Shown here: piece after piece, positions 39,033 to 48,286 of the stretch
Layout of the letters: the number at the start of each line of letters is the position of its first letter
Numbering within the stretch: the first letter of the stretch is position 1
NCBI RefSeq assembly: GCF_009708075.1
Contig: NZ_WMBT01000006.1
Location: 62,001 to 126,000 of the forward strand
Direction of reading: 5' to 3'
Length of the DNA stretch: 64,000 bases
Source: Paracoccus lichenicola
GTDB taxonomy: Bacteria > Pseudomonadota > Alphaproteobacteria > Rhodobacterales > Rhodobacteraceae
Translations under genes and position numbers: made by a program
The notes under the pieces: generated by a model
Told to the model about the DNA's origin: nothing
The model's input: only the letters and a program-made list of their open reading frames with translations
Database searches by the model: none

Positions 39033-39637
39033 GTCCTGATGCCCTCTGCTGTCGCCGTGGGTTAGCGCCCCCGGCATCCTGGCGCAAGGGACAAGGGCAG
39101 CGCCGGACGCCCCGGGACAGGCCGGCGCATTTCGCGTTTCGGTTGAAGTCCCTGCAACGCGCGCCCGCCAGCATCTTCGTGATCTTACTGTTTGTCGTTC
39201 GCAATCAGCACGTTGCCATCAGGATCACGGTTATTGTCCAAATGGACAGGTTGAGCCGGACTGGCCGCGCCAGTAGGTTGACTGGGCGGTCAAGAAGATC
39301 GGATCGCGCAGGATAGGTCGGCCCCCTGGCTGGAATGCGGACATGACGCTGGACTATGCGAACGAATATCCTGATGTCCTGTCCCGGCAATCCGAAAGGG
39401 ATCATCCTTCCAGCCGCGCCCGTTTCAGGGGGGCGGCTTCGACTGAACGGGACGGCAAGTCCGTTTTTGGTTTGGGCCGCGCATCCTCGGCCGATCCGGT
39501 GAACGACCGGCGGACGGATGAGGCGGTCGCGTGTTTGTGCGAGGATTTGCCGGTCTGACCGATCAATTGTTCCGGTCGGTTCCCTTGTGGGCCAAGTCAC
39601 CAGTTTCGTTTCATGTAACGGCCCGAACAGAAGCATC
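39033..39637. other. Long gap between metZ and the dctD terminator
   Basis: About 600 bp without a supported gene. G+C is visibly lower than in the flanks in places. A 71-codon frame starts at 39343 (MTLDYANEYPDVLSRQSE) but lacks a Shine-Dalgarno and has poor third-position GC. A dyad TGTCC-AAAT-GGACA lies near 39236-39250. It may hold the metZ promoter or a decayed gene. Confidence 0.5.
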
Positions 39638-39659
39638 GGGGGCGGAGAAATCCGCCCCC
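39638..39659 (-). terminator. Terminator hairpin downstream of the dctD-like gene
   Basis: 9-bp perfect stem (GGGGGCGGA/TCCGCCCCC) with a GAAA loop, starting 8 bp past the regulator stop on the minus strand. The following T-tract is weak (GATGCTTCTGTT). Confidence 0.65.
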
Positions 39660-39667
39660 TGTTGCGT

Positions 39668-40993
39668 TCACAGGTAATCGCCGCGCTGCAACCCGTACTT
39701 GGCCATCTTCTCGTTCAGCGTCCGGCGGGGCAGGCACAATTCCTCCATCACGCTGGCGATGCTGCCCTTGTGGCGGCGCATGGTGTTGTCGATCAGCATC
39801 TTCTCGAAGCTTTCGACATATTCCTTCAGCGGCTTGCCCTCGGTCGTGGTGGCCTGCTGGTTGTCCTCGCCATCCGCCATCAGCAGGGACGCGATGGACC
39901 CCGACCCGCGCCGGTTCTGCAGCACGGCGCGTTCGGCCACGTTGATCAGCTGGCGGATATTGCCGGGCCAGGGGGCCTGCAACAGTTGGGCTGCTTCCTG
40001 GGCCGAAACCTGCGGCGGCTCGCAGCCGTATTCCTCGGAAAACTGCTCGGTCATGCGGGTGAACAGCGACAGGATATCCTCGCCCCGGGCGCGCAGCGGC
40101 GGCAGGGTGATCTTCAGCGCGGACAGGCGATAGAACAGGTCGGGGCGCAGCGAATCCTCGGCCCGGCGGCCTTCGCCCCGCGCGTTGGAAATGGCGATGA
40201 TCCGGGTTTCGGCCGGCGTTCCCTGGTCGCTGATGAAGGCCAGCAGGCGGGCTTGCAAGGGTTCGGACAGCGCCTCGATGTCCTCCAGGCACAGGGTGCC
40301 GCCGCGCGCCTCCTCGACCGCCGGGATGCCGTCTTCCACGGGGCCGAACAGGCGGGCCGACAGCGCGTCGTCGCTGTAGGCCGCGCAGGACACCGGCACG
40401 AATTTCCGGGACGCGCGGGGACCGACGGCGTGCAGGGCATGGGCCACCAGCGTCTTGCCGGTGCCGGTTTCGCCGTCGATCAGGACGTGCCCGTCGGCCT
40501 GGCCCAGATCCAGGATGTCCTCGCGCAGGCGTTCCATGACGGGGCTTGTGCCGATCAGCTTGGACATGACCTGCTGGCCTTCGGAGAGATCCCGGCGCAG
40601 GGCGCGGTTGTCCAGCGTCATCCGCCGCATCTGCGTGGCCTTCTTGGCCAACGCCGTCATCTTGTCGGGGTTGAAGGGCTTTTCCATGAAGTCCATGGCG
40701 CCGATCCGCATCGCCTCGACCGCCATCGGCACGTCGCCGTGCCCGGTGATCAGGATCACGGGCAGGCCCGAATCCAGCCCCATCAGGCGTTTCAGAAAGG
40801 CGATGCCGTCCATGCCGGGCATTCGGATGTCGGACACGACGATCCCCGGCCAGTCGGAACCGATGACCTTCAGCGCATCCTCGGCACTGGGATAGGTCTC
40901 GGTCTCGAACCCCGACAGGACAAGCCACTGGCTGATGGATTCCCGCATGTCCGGTTCATCATCCACAATCGCAATCTTCAGTTTGCGGGACAT
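39668..40993 (-). CDS. dctD: DctD-like response regulator lacking the GAFTGA loop
   Basis: NtrC-family regulator partnered with the kinase immediately upstream; relatives control C4-dicarboxylate uptake. I prefer the ATG at 40993 (AAGGAAG 8 bp upstream); an ATG at 41020 overlaps the kinase stop. Receiver domain: Asp55 in VSDIRMPG is the phosphoacceptor. AAA+ domain: Walker [15 protein letters not shown] is intact. The stretch [19 protein letters not shown] replaces the normal FGHEKGAFTGA region, and Walker B is GGTLCLEDI instead of GGTLFLDEI. A Fis-type HTH ([10 protein letters not shown]) ends the 441 residues. It is unlikely to activate sigma-54 polymerase. Confidence 0.85.
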   Translation of the reverse strand: MSRKLKIAIVDDEPDMRESISQWLVLSGFETETYPSAEDALKVIGSDWPGIVVSDIRMPGMDGIAFLKRLMGLDSGLPVILITGHGDVPMAVEAMRIGAMDFMEKPFNPDKMTALAKKATQMRRMTLDNRALRRDLSEGQQVMSKLIGTSPVMERLREDILDLGQADGHVLIDGETGTGKTLVAHALHAVGPRASRKFVPVSCAAYSDDALSARLFGPVEDGIPAVEEARGGTLCLEDIEALSEPLQARLLAFISDQGTPAETRIIAISNARGEGRRAEDSLRPDLFYRLSALKITLPPLRARGEDILSLFTRMTEQFSEEYGCEPPQVSAQEAAQLLQAPWPGNIRQLINVAERAVLQNRRGSGSIASLLMADGEDNQQATTTEGKPLKEYVESFEKMLIDNTMRRHKGSIASVMEELCLPRRTLNEKMAKYGLQRGDYL

Positions 40994-41016
40994 CGAAGTC
41001 TTCCTTTCTGGAACAT

Positions 41017-42810
41017 TCATTCGGCGGCAAGCGCCTGCGCGGTCTGCCCCGGCCTGTGCAGCGGCAGTTCCACCGCGAAGACGGCTCCGCCCCCGTCTTC
41101 GTTATGGGCGGTCAGGCGACCGCCGAAATCGGCCATGATGCTGGACGAGATGGCCAGGCCAAGGCCCGTCCCCTCGCCCGGTTTCTTTGTCGTCCAGAAC
41201 GGCTCGAACAGCTTTTCCAGATCGGAAATGCCCGGTCCGTTGTCGCGCACCAGCACATGGGCATGGGCGCCGGTTTCCACCGTGATCTCGATGCGCGCGT
41301 CGCGGCGGTCACGCACGGCATCGACGGCGTTGCGCAGCAGGTTGATGACGACCTGCTCCAGCCGGATGCGGTCGGCCATCACCATCACCGGGCGGCGCGG
41401 CAGGTTGCGGGTCACGCGGATGGTGCGGCCCCGCAGCTGCGGCTCCATCATGGTCAGGGCGCTGCTGACAGCGGCGCGCAGGTCCACGGGTTCCACCGCC
41501 TCGCCGCCCTTGCGGGCATAGGATTTCAGCTGCCGGGTGATCGCGCCCATGCGTTCGATCAGGTCGTCGATGCGCTGGAAACTGGACAACGCCTCCTCGG
41601 CCCGGCCGCGCTGCAACAACAGCCGCGCCCCCGCCAGATAGGTCTTCATCGCGGCCAAGGGCTGGTTCAACTCGTGGCTGACGCCCGCCGACATCTCGCC
41701 CAGGGCGGCCAGCTTGCTGCTTTGCTGCACGGTCTGTTCGGCGACACGCAGTTCCTTCTGCATCCGCTCGCGTTCGGCGATCTCGCGCGTCAGGCGCATG
41801 TTCAGGGCGCGCAGGTCGGCCGATTCGCGCATATAGGCGACTGACTGGCTGCGCGCGCGGCGCGACAGGACATAGAAGGTCCCGGCCAGCAGGATGGCGA
41901 ATCCCATGATCTCCAGCGCCAGGACCGCGTTCACCTGTTCGCGGACGGACGCATAGGTGGTGAAGCTGATCATCCGCCAGCCGCGAAAGGGGATCCGCGC
42001 CTCGGCCTGCATCACGGCGCGGCCCTGCACATAGCCGTCGATCGGAAGCGAGGTCCAGTCGGCGGTGACCTGGAAGGCGCGCTGGATGGCCGAGGGGGCG
42101 TCGCGGACCGCCAGGGCCTCGGGCATGGTCAGGCCGCGCCAGCGCGGTTCGGTCGCCAGGATGATGATGCCCTCGCTGTCGGTGACGGCCACGGCATCGG
42201 AAATGCCCGCCCAGGACCGTTCCAGGCGCGACAGGTCGGCGCCGACGACGATGACCCCCAGGGTCCTGCCATCCGCGACCACGGCGCGGGAATAGGTGAA
42301 CTCATGCGTGCCGCTGCCCCGGTTGGCCACGGTGAAGACCGTCTCGCTGGAGCGCAGCGCCTCGACATAGAACGGCGCCAGGACGTTGTTCGTGCCAAGC
42401 TGGTAACGGTCGGTCGATCCCACCGTCCGCCCCGAGGCATCCAGAAGCCGGATCGAGGCCGCGCCGATTTCCTTCTGGGCGGCGATCAGGCGGGCCGAGG
42501 TGGTGGAAAACTCGTTGCTGTTCAGCGACCCGATCAGCGCCGGATCGCGCGCCAGCAGCAAGGGCACCACCGCCGTGCGCTGCAATTCCGACAAGAGGTT
42601 GCCGGTGTAAAGCGCCAGCCGCAGTTCCGACCGGACGCGGGTGTTTTCCGAAAACCGCGTGGTCAGCCAGGCATTCGTCATCCAGATCGAGACAATCGCC
42701 AATCCGAAGATCAACGCGATGGCGATGCGCAGCCACCACGGATTGCCGGGCTGCGCCAGCCGCGGTCGGATACGCTCTCCCTCGCTGGCGCTGTCCTTGT
42801 CCTCGATCAC
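41017..42810 (-). CDS. dctB: DctB-like sensor histidine kinase
   Basis: Membrane kinase of 597 residues from a GTG start. One membrane helix lies at about residues 26-46, followed by a tandem-PAS-type periplasmic sensor domain, a second helix at about 290-310 and a cytoplasmic coiled coil. H-box [20 protein letters not shown] has the phosphorylated His; N-box [14 protein letters not shown]1 VRDNGPGI and G2 GTGLGLAI complete the ATPase. This layout matches DctB, the C4-dicarboxylate sensor, but no TRAP or DctA transporter is adjacent. The regulator gene overlaps or abuts its stop. Confidence 0.88.
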   Translation of the reverse strand: MIEDKDSASEGERIRPRLAQPGNPWWLRIAIALIFGLAIVSIWMTNAWLTTRFSENTRVRSELRLALYTGNLLSELQRTAVVPLLLARDPALIGSLNSNEFSTTSARLIAAQKEIGAASIRLLDASGRTVGSTDRYQLGTNNVLAPFYVEALRSSETVFTVANRGSGTHEFTYSRAVVADGRTLGVIVVGADLSRLERSWAGISDAVAVTDSEGIIILATEPRWRGLTMPEALAVRDAPSAIQRAFQVTADWTSLPIDGYVQGRAVMQAEARIPFRGWRMISFTTYASVREQVNAVLALEIMGFAILLAGTFYVLSRRARSQSVAYMRESADLRALNMRLTREIAERERMQKELRVAEQTVQQSSKLAALGEMSAGVSHELNQPLAAMKTYLAGARLLLQRGRAEEALSSFQRIDDLIERMGAITRQLKSYARKGGEAVEPVDLRAAVSSALTMMEPQLRGRTIRVTRNLPRRPVMVMADRIRLEQVVINLLRNAVDAVRDRRDARIEITVETGAHAHVLVRDNGPGISDLEKLFEPFWTTKKPGEGTGLGLAISSSIMADFGGRLTAHNEDGGGAVFAVELPLHRPGQTAQALAAE

Positions 42811-42873
42811 TTATGAAGCCCGGTCCTGTGGCACAACTGCCGCACTCTAGGCCCAGAAGCGCCGACGCTCAAG

Positions 42874-43542
42874 TCAGGCGTTGACAACGCCGCTTACGAG
42901 CGAGCGGAACAGCGCCGCCCCATCGGTGCCGCCAAGGGCCGGATCGGCCGCGCGTTCGGGATGCGGCATCATGCCCAGCACCCGGCGGTTTTCCGACAGC
43001 ACGCCCGCGATGTCGCCCACCGAGCCGTTGAGGCCCGGGGCATAGGTGAAGGCGATGCGGTCCCCGTCCTGCAACTGCGCCAGCCCCTGGGGCGTGATCT
43101 GGTAGTTGCCGTCGTGATGGGCGACCGGAATGGTGATCCGCTGGCCCTTGGCGTAGCCGGCGGTGAAGTCGCTGTCGGCGGTGACGACATTCAGGACGGC
43201 GGGCTTGCACAGGAAGGTCAGCCCGGTGTTGCGCATCAAGGCGCCGGGCAGCAGGCCCAGTTCCGTCAGCACCTGGAAGCCGTTGCAGACGCCCAGCACA
43301 TGGCCGCCCCGTTCCGCGTGGCGGCGCAGGGCGCCGGCGATGGGCGACTGCGCGGCAATCGCGCCGCAGCGCAGGTAGTCGCCAAAGGAAAAGCCGCCCG
43401 GCACGCCCACCAGGTCGGTGCCGTCCGGCAGGGCATCGTCCTTGTGCCAGACGCGCGTGACCTGCGCGCCGGCCTGTTCCAGCGCCACGGCCAGGTCGCG
43501 GTCGCAGTTCGATCCGGGAAAGGTGATGACGGCGGCTTTCAT
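42874..43542 (-). CDS. purQ: Phosphoribosylformylglycinamidine synthase subunit PurQ
   Basis: Glutaminase subunit of FGAM synthase, the fourth step of purine synthesis. The ATG at 43542 gives [16 protein letters not shown], the conserved start, and 222 residues. Nucleophile Cys86 lies in GVCNGFQVL; the His-Glu pair is in [11 protein letters not shown]. purS and purL are usually neighbours but neither is next to it here; purQ stands 63 bp before the dctB start. Confidence 0.95.
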   Translation of the reverse strand: MKAAVITFPGSNCDRDLAVALEQAGAQVTRVWHKDDALPDGTDLVGVPGGFSFGDYLRCGAIAAQSPIAGALRRHAERGGHVLGVCNGFQVLTELGLLPGALMRNTGLTFLCKPAVLNVVTADSDFTAGYAKGQRITIPVAHHDGNYQITPQGLAQLQDGDRIAFTYAPGLNGSVGDIAGVLSENRRVLGMMPHPERAADPALGGTDGAALFRSLVSGVVNA

Positions 43543-43599
43543 CGGCGCAGGCTCCATGTCGCGGGACAGGCAGGCCATAGCGCAAAGCGGCCCCTGTTG

Positions 43600-43705
43600 A
43601 AAGAGGGGGCTTCGCGCCCCCGCCCCCCTGACGGGGGACTCCCCCGCGGAATACTTGGACCAAGGCAAAGCGGCTTTTGCCTTGGCCCAAATATCCCCGC
43701 CGGAG
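43600..43705. repeat. Intergenic AAATATCC-type palindrome cluster
   Basis: Between purQ and icd. A GGGGGCTTCGCGCCCCC hairpin and a CCCCCCTGACGGGGG hairpin are followed by CCAAGGCAAA(GCGGC)TTTTGCCTTGG, a perfect 10-bp stem, and then AAATATCCCC. The CCAAGGCAAA arms recur in the candidate sRNA hairpin at 20287-20342. Confidence 0.65.
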
Positions 43706-43708
43706 GCA

Positions 43709-43736
43709 AGAAAAGGGCCGGGCGAAGGCCCGGCCC
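43709..43736 (-). terminator. Rho-independent terminator after icd
   Basis: On the minus strand a 9-bp stem GGGCCGGGC/GCCCGGCCC with a CTTC loop ends in TTTTCTTG, 12 bp after the icd stop. Confidence 0.8.
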
Positions 43737-43748
43737 GCTTTCCCTGGA

Positions 43749-44960
43749 TCAGTTCAGCGCCTTGTTCAGGTATTCGTCCACCTTTTCCAGATAGCCCATG
43801 GTGGTCAGCCATTTCTGGTCCGGTCCCACCAGCAGCGCCAGGTCCTTGGTCATGTGGCCGTCCTCGACCGCCTGGACCGTCACCTTTTCCAGCGTCTGCG
43901 CGAAGTTCAGCAGCGCCTGGTTGTCGTCCAACTTGGCGCGGTGCTTCAGCCCGCCCGTCCAGGCAAAGATCGACGCGATCGAGTTGGTCGAGGTCTGGTT
44001 GCCCTTCTGGTGTTCGCGGTAATGGCGGGTGACGGTGCCGTGGGCCGCCTCGGCCTCGACCGTCTTGCCGTCGGGCGTCATCAGGACGGAGGTCATCAGG
44101 CCCAGCGAGCCGAACCCTTGGGCCACGGTGTCGGACTGCACGTCGCCGTCATAGTTCTTGCAGGCCCAGACATAGCCGCCCGACCATTTCAGGTTCGAGG
44201 CTACCATGTCGTCGATCAGCCGGTGTTCATAGGTGATCCCGGCCTTCTTGAACTGGTCGGCGAATTCCGTGTCGAACACCTCCTGGAACACGTCCTTGAA
44301 GCGGCCGTCATAGGCTTTCAGGATGGTGTTCTTGGTGGACAGGTACACCGGATAGCCGCGCTGCAGGCCATAGTTCATGGAGGCGCGGGCAAAATCGCGG
44401 ATCGACTCGTCCAGGTTGTACATGGCCATCGCCACGCCGGACGACGGGGCCTGGAACACCTCGTGCTCGATCGTCTCGCCGTCATCGCCCACGAACTTGA
44501 TGGTCAGGCGGCCCTTGCCCGGGAAGCGGAAATCGGTGGCCTTGTACTGGTCGCCGAAGGCGTGGCGGCCGACGATCACGGGCTTGGTCCAGTGCGGCAC
44601 CAGGCGCGGGACGTTCTGGCAGATGATCGGCTCGCGGAAGATCACGCCGCCCAGGATGTTGCGGATGGTGCCGTTGGGCGACTTCCACATCTTCTTCAGG
44701 CCGAATTCCTCGACCCGCTGCTCGTCGGGGGTGATGGTCGCGCATTTGACGCCCACGCCGTATCGCTTGATGGCATTGGCCGCGTCGATGGTGACCTGAT
44801 CCTCGGTGCGGTCGCGCTCCTCGATGCCCAGGTCGTAATACTTCAGATCCACGTCCAGGTAGGGCAGGATCAGCTTTTGCTTGATGAAGTCCCAGATGAT
44901 CCGGGTCATCTCGTCGCCGTCGAGTTCGACGACGGGGTTATCGACCTTGATCTTCGACAT
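43749..44960 (-). CDS. icd: NADP-dependent isocitrate dehydrogenase
   Basis: TCA-cycle enzyme converting isocitrate to 2-oxoglutarate with NADPH formation. 403 residues of the eukaryote-like homodimeric type, recognised by [20 protein letters not shown] and [19 protein letters not shown]. The metal- and substrate-binding residues ([11 protein letters not shown]) are intact. The gene is divergent from the Hint-domain gene; the shared 215-bp region holds a dyad and a perfect palindrome. Its own terminator follows. Confidence 0.97.
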   Translation of the reverse strand: MSKIKVDNPVVELDGDEMTRIIWDFIKQKLILPYLDVDLKYYDLGIEERDRTEDQVTIDAANAIKRYGVGVKCATITPDEQRVEEFGLKKMWKSPNGTIRNILGGVIFREPIICQNVPRLVPHWTKPVIVGRHAFGDQYKATDFRFPGKGRLTIKFVGDDGETIEHEVFQAPSSGVAMAMYNLDESIRDFARASMNYGLQRGYPVYLSTKNTILKAYDGRFKDVFQEVFDTEFADQFKKAGITYEHRLIDDMVASNLKWSGGYVWACKNYDGDVQSDTVAQGFGSLGLMTSVLMTPDGKTVEAEAAHGTVTRHYREHQKGNQTSTNSIASIFAWTGGLKHRAKLDDNQALLNFAQTLEKVTVQAVEDGHMTKDLALLVGPDQKWLTTMGYLEKVDEYLNKALN

Positions 44961-45023
44961 GGGCAGTCCCTTTCGGCGGTGATGTTCGTGTGCCGCTATA
45001 GCCGGGAAAGGCCGGGAAGGAAA

Positions 45024-45047
45024 GATTGTATGCAGAGGTATGCAATC
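45024..45047. promoter_or_regulatory. Dyad/direct-repeat site upstream of icd
   Basis: The sequence GATTGTATGC-AGAG-GTATGCAATC is a near-perfect dyad and also contains two TATGCA copies one helical turn apart. It lies 64-87 bp upstream of the icd start codon and may be an operator for a dimeric regulator. No known regulator motif is assigned. Confidence 0.4.
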
Positions 45048-45081
45048 GCGCAGGGACTGGGTTCTGCTGGCAACAGGTGCC

Positions 45082-45095
45082 GTTTTTATAAAAAC
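45082..45095. promoter_or_regulatory. AT-rich perfect palindrome in the icd/Hint gap
   Basis: GTTTTTATAAAAAC is a perfect 14-bp palindrome, strikingly AT-rich for this genome, 80 bp upstream of the Hint-domain gene. It could be an operator or an AT-rich promoter part. Confidence 0.4.
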
Positions 45096-45175
45096 TGTAC
45101 AAAAGTGCCACGTGCATTCCGATCATGCCTCGGCTATGCAGGAAGTAGTGATGTAACGATTATTCTGGTGCTGAA

Positions 45176-46324
45176 ATGACGACTACGGTCGATTGGATGT
45201 GGTTTGGCAATCAAGCCTCGATCAACAAAACCATTGAAACTCCCTCCACCGATGCCGAAGCGGACAGGCTTGCAGGATACACTGCCGTCGGCACCACGCA
45301 GATGAAGGCGGTGTCGGTCTGCGGGGACACGCGCACGATCACCGTGGATGGCCATCGCACCCAGGCCTTCGCGACCACCTACAACACCGGCGATCATGGC
45401 CGTGATGTCCCGGATTCGCAGATGACCTATGTCTCGCCGCACACGGGCACGACGGTCAAGACCACGATCACCGGCTTTCTGTCGGTGCGCTATGAGCTGA
45501 CCTTCCCGGATGGCAGCACCACGGAACAGAACGGCGTGCTGATCCAGATGAAGAACGGCGACATCTTCTTCCGCCCGTCCAAGGACTGCCTGCAGGCCTG
45601 GGACGACATCGACGAGTTGCGCGGGGTCAAGATCCTGTCGGCCGACCCGCTCGACTGCAACACGTATGTCGCCACCATCTCGTTCAAGCCGACGATCCAC
45701 GACCTGCCGATCGTCTGCTTTGCCAGCGGCACGCTGATCGCCACCTCCACCGGGGAACGCCTGGTCGAGGATCTGCGGATCGGCGACCTGGTCGTGACCC
45801 GCGACAACGGGTTGCAGCCCGTCCGCTGGGCGGGCCGCCGCCATGTCACCGCCGCCGAGATCGCGGCGAACCCTGCCCTGGCCCCGGTGCGCATCGCCGC
45901 GGGGGCGCTTGGTCCCAACACGCCCGCCCGGGACTTGCTGGTCTCGCAGCAGCATCGCGTTCTGGTCCGGTCGGCCATCGCCGCGCGGATGTTCGATGCC
46001 CAGGAACTGCTGGTCGCCGCCAAGCACCTGACCGAGGTCGAGGGGATCGACATCCTGGCCGATGCCGATGGCGTCACCTATGTCCACCTGATGTTCGCCG
46101 CGCACGAGGTCGTCGTGTCGAACGGGGCGGAAACCGAATCGCTTTATCCCGGCTCGCAGGCTCTTCTGGCGCTTGGCGATGCGGCCGAGGAAATCTTCAC
46201 CCTGTTCCCGCATCTGCGCGACTCGGTCGAGGAGTTTCCCGGCGCACGGCCTTTCGTCGCGGGCAGGAAGGCCCGGCAAATGGCGGCACGGCACGCGGCG
46301 AACGGCAAGCCCCTGGCAAGCTGA
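45176..46324 (+). CDS. Hint (hedgehog/intein) domain protein, unknown role
   Basis: 382 residues with no signal peptide. Residues about 1-180 are an unrecognised region with many Thr/Ser. From Cys181 (VCFASGTLIATSTGERLVED) the Hint_2 domain begins: block A has the nucleophile Cys, and LLVSQQHRVLVRS resembles block B His-containing motifs. Such proteins are frequent in Rhodobacteraceae, often near secretion or surface genes, but their autoprocessing has rarely been shown. No secretion system is nearby. The gene is divergent from icd. Confidence 0.85.
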   Translation: MTTTVDWMWFGNQASINKTIETPSTDAEADRLAGYTAVGTTQMKAVSVCGDTRTITVDGHRTQAFATTYNTGDHGRDVPDSQMTYVSPHTGTTVKTTITGFLSVRYELTFPDGSTTEQNGVLIQMKNGDIFFRPSKDCLQAWDDIDELRGVKILSADPLDCNTYVATISFKPTIHDLPIVCFASGTLIATSTGERLVEDLRIGDLVVTRDNGLQPVRWAGRRHVTAAEIAANPALAPVRIAAGALGPNTPARDLLVSQQHRVLVRSAIAARMFDAQELLVAAKHLTEVEGIDILADADGVTYVHLMFAAHEVVVSNGAETESLYPGSQALLALGDAAEEIFTLFPHLRDSVEEFPGARPFVAGRKARQMAARHAANGKPLAS

Positions 46325-47452
46325 TCACGCGAAGAAGGCCTGAACCTCGCGGCGCAACCAGTGCCACAGTGCTGGCGCGCCCAAGGCGATCTTGCGGCCG
46401 ACGCGGGTCTCGATATCGGCAAAGGTGACGCCATAGTCGACCCAGCCGATCCCGCCCGACCGCAGGTTCTGGATCACGGGCTGGCAGCGGTCCAGGGCCT
46501 TGGCAAAGACGGCATCCGGGGTGGCGGCAGCCTCGAACTCCTGCCACAACGACAGGAATTCGGTTGCCTGCGCCTCGGGCAGCAGCCCGAAGATGCGCCG
46601 GGCGGCCGCAGCCTCGGCCGCCTGGACCTCGGGTGAGCCATGGGCCTGACCGGCTGCGGAATGCAGCGGGACATCGCCCACGTCGATCTCGACCAGGTCA
46701 TGGATCAGCACCATGCGGATGACGCGGTCGGGATCCACGCCCGGCCCCGCCAGATCGGCAAGGACCAAGGCATAGAGCGCCAGGTGCCAGCTATGCTCGG
46801 CGCTGTTCTCGCGCCGCGATCCGTCGATCAGCAGGTTGGCGCGGATCACCGACTTCAGCGCATCGGCTACGGCCAGGAACCGCAGGCGGCGGGCAAGGTC
46901 GCCGGCGGGCGGGACCGTGCCTGCCAGCACGGCGCGCGCCCAGTCCATCGCCTCGGGCCATTCGGCGTCCAGGCGCGCCGCCCGTCCGCCGGTCATGTTG
47001 TCCCGGACGATGGCGATGTGGTCCGCCCGCGGCTGCGGGGCCAGCAGCACCTGGAACAGCGGCTGGCTGTGGTCCATCCGCTTTGCCATGACGGCATCAG
47101 GCGATGCGCCGGCCTCGAACTCCTGCCACAGGGCCATCAGGCCGTTCCCATCGGGCGACAGGCCGAAGATGCGGGCGGCGGCCTGCGCCTCGGCCCGGGC
47201 CAGGTCCGCCGCATCATGGGCCAGGTGGATCGGCTGGTCGCCCGTGTCGATTTCCACCAGGTCATGGACCAGCAGCATCCGGATCGCCCGGGCGGACGCG
47301 CCGAACACCATCGCCTGCAGGGCGACGTGCCAGCTGTGTTCGGCGCTGTTTTCCGGCCGGGACAGATCCAGCAGCACGTTCGCCCGGCTGACCGATTTCA
47401 GCCGGTCGGCCTCGGCCAGAAAGGCGAAATGGCGCGCGATGCGGTCCGGCAT
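46325..47452 (-). CDS. Tandem HD-domain hydrolase (YfbR/HDDC2-like duplication)
   Basis: 375 residues made of two homologous halves. The first has RPENSAEHSWHVALQAM, LLVHDLVEIDTGD and MDHSQPLFQVLL. The second has RRENSAEHSWHLALYAL, VLIHDLVEIDVGD and LDRCQPVIQNL. Each keeps the His, His-Asp and Asp metal ligands of the HD_3 family, whose YfbR members dephosphorylate deoxynucleoside monophosphates. A single-chain pair is unusual because YfbR normally works as a homodimer. The start lies 6 bp after the upstream hydrolase stop, so the two genes form an operon. Confidence 0.85.
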   Translation of the reverse strand: MPDRIARHFAFLAEADRLKSVSRANVLLDLSRPENSAEHSWHVALQAMVFGASARAIRMLLVHDLVEIDTGDQPIHLAHDAADLARAEAQAAARIFGLSPDGNGLMALWQEFEAGASPDAVMAKRMDHSQPLFQVLLAPQPRADHIAIVRDNMTGGRAARLDAEWPEAMDWARAVLAGTVPPAGDLARRLRFLAVADALKSVIRANLLIDGSRRENSAEHSWHLALYALVLADLAGPGVDPDRVIRMVLIHDLVEIDVGDVPLHSAAGQAHGSPEVQAAEAAAARRIFGLLPEAQATEFLSLWQEFEAAATPDAVFAKALDRCQPVIQNLRSGGIGWVDYGVTFADIETRVGRKIALGAPALWHWLRREVQAFFA

Positions 47453-47458
47453 CCCGCC

Positions 47459-48121
47459 CTAGCGCGTGGTTTCGGTCAGGCGCTGACGCACATAGCTTTG
47501 GACCAGCTCGATCATCGGCTTCATGTGCAGTTCGTCGTCGCGGAAGAAGTGGTCGGCGCCCTCGATCTCCTTGTGGGTGATGGTGATGCCCTTCTGTTCG
47601 CGCAGCTTGCTGACCAGGGTATTCGTGTCCTTGGGCGGCGCGACCCGGTCGGCCGTGCCGTTCACGATCAGGCCGGACGACGGACAGGGCGCCAGGAAGC
47701 TGAAGTCGTACATGTTCGCGGGGGGCGCCACGCTGATGAAGCCGGTGATTTCCGGGCGGCGCATCAGCAGCTGCATCCCGATCCAGGCGCCGAAGCTGAA
47801 GCCCGCCACCCAGCAATGCTTGCTGTTGGGGTTCATCGCCTGCAGGTAATCCAGCGCGGATGCCGCGTCCGACAATTCGCCGATGCCCTGGTCGAATTCG
47901 CCCTGGCTGCGCCCCACGCCGCGGAAGTTGAACCGCATCACGGTGAAGCCCATCTTGTGAAAGGCGTAATGCAGGTTATAGACGACGCGGTTGTTCATCG
48001 TCCCGCCATATTGCGGGTGCGGATGCAGGACGATCGCAAGGGGGGCGTCGGGCTTGCCCGGCTGGGGGTGATAGCGGCCCTCGAGCCGCCCTTCGGGGCC
48101 GGGGAAAATCAGTTCTGGCAT
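47459..48121 (-). CDS. Alpha/beta hydrolase
   Basis: 220 residues from the ATG at 48121 (MPELIFPGPEGRLEG). Nucleophile Ser in GFSFGAWIGMQ, Asp in NGTADRVAPP and His in EGADHFF form the triad. The family (COG2945) has HPHPQYGGTMNNRVV near the start. Substrate unknown. It is divergent from iscR; in related genomes a hydrolase of this kind sits beside the iscR-suf cluster. Confidence 0.85.
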   Translation of the reverse strand: MPELIFPGPEGRLEGRYHPQPGKPDAPLAIVLHPHPQYGGTMNNRVVYNLHYAFHKMGFTVMRFNFRGVGRSQGEFDQGIGELSDAASALDYLQAMNPNSKHCWVAGFSFGAWIGMQLLMRRPEITGFISVAPPANMYDFSFLAPCPSSGLIVNGTADRVAPPKDTNTLVSKLREQKGITITHKEIEGADHFFRDDELHMKPMIELVQSYVRQRLTETTR

Positions 48122-48149
48122 CGTCTTCCTTCGCGAAGCTACGGGTTTC

Positions 48150-48178
48150 TTGACGCATCTGCGCGGTGCTTCTAGACC
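48150..48178 (+). promoter_or_regulatory. Predicted sigma-70 promoter for iscR
   Basis: TTGACG (48150-48155) and TAGACC (48173-48178) with an exact 17-bp spacer, about 110 bp upstream of the iscR start. It also lies just 29 bp outside the divergent hydrolase start. Confidence 0.5.
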
Positions 48179-48286
48179 GCTATCTGGGATGCCCGCGGGG
48201 ATTGCGCAAGAAACGAACCTGGGCGGGCATAGCGCGGCAGTGCGCGCGTCGTCAATCCGACCCGACGGCAACAGGGGAGCCAACCG

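Noticed and set aside
39033..39200. SAM-II riboswitch before metZ
   Set aside because: Looked for because it is frequent before metZ in related genera, but the conserved stem and pseudoknot segments were not found.
39205..39636. 143-codon minus-strand frame in the metZ/dctD gap
   Set aside because: No start signal, no recognisable domain and no bias typical of genes here.
40994..41020. Upstream ATG of the dctD-like gene
   Set aside because: It overlaps the kinase stop, but has no Shine-Dalgarno, whereas 40993 does. It remains a possible alternative.
42820..42850. Sigma-54-like TGGCAC near the dctB start
   Set aside because: The matching -12 element (TTGC) is missing and the orientation points away from dctB.
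43677..45179. 500-codon plus-strand frame over icd
   Set aside because: It is antisense to a complete, well-conserved icd gene.
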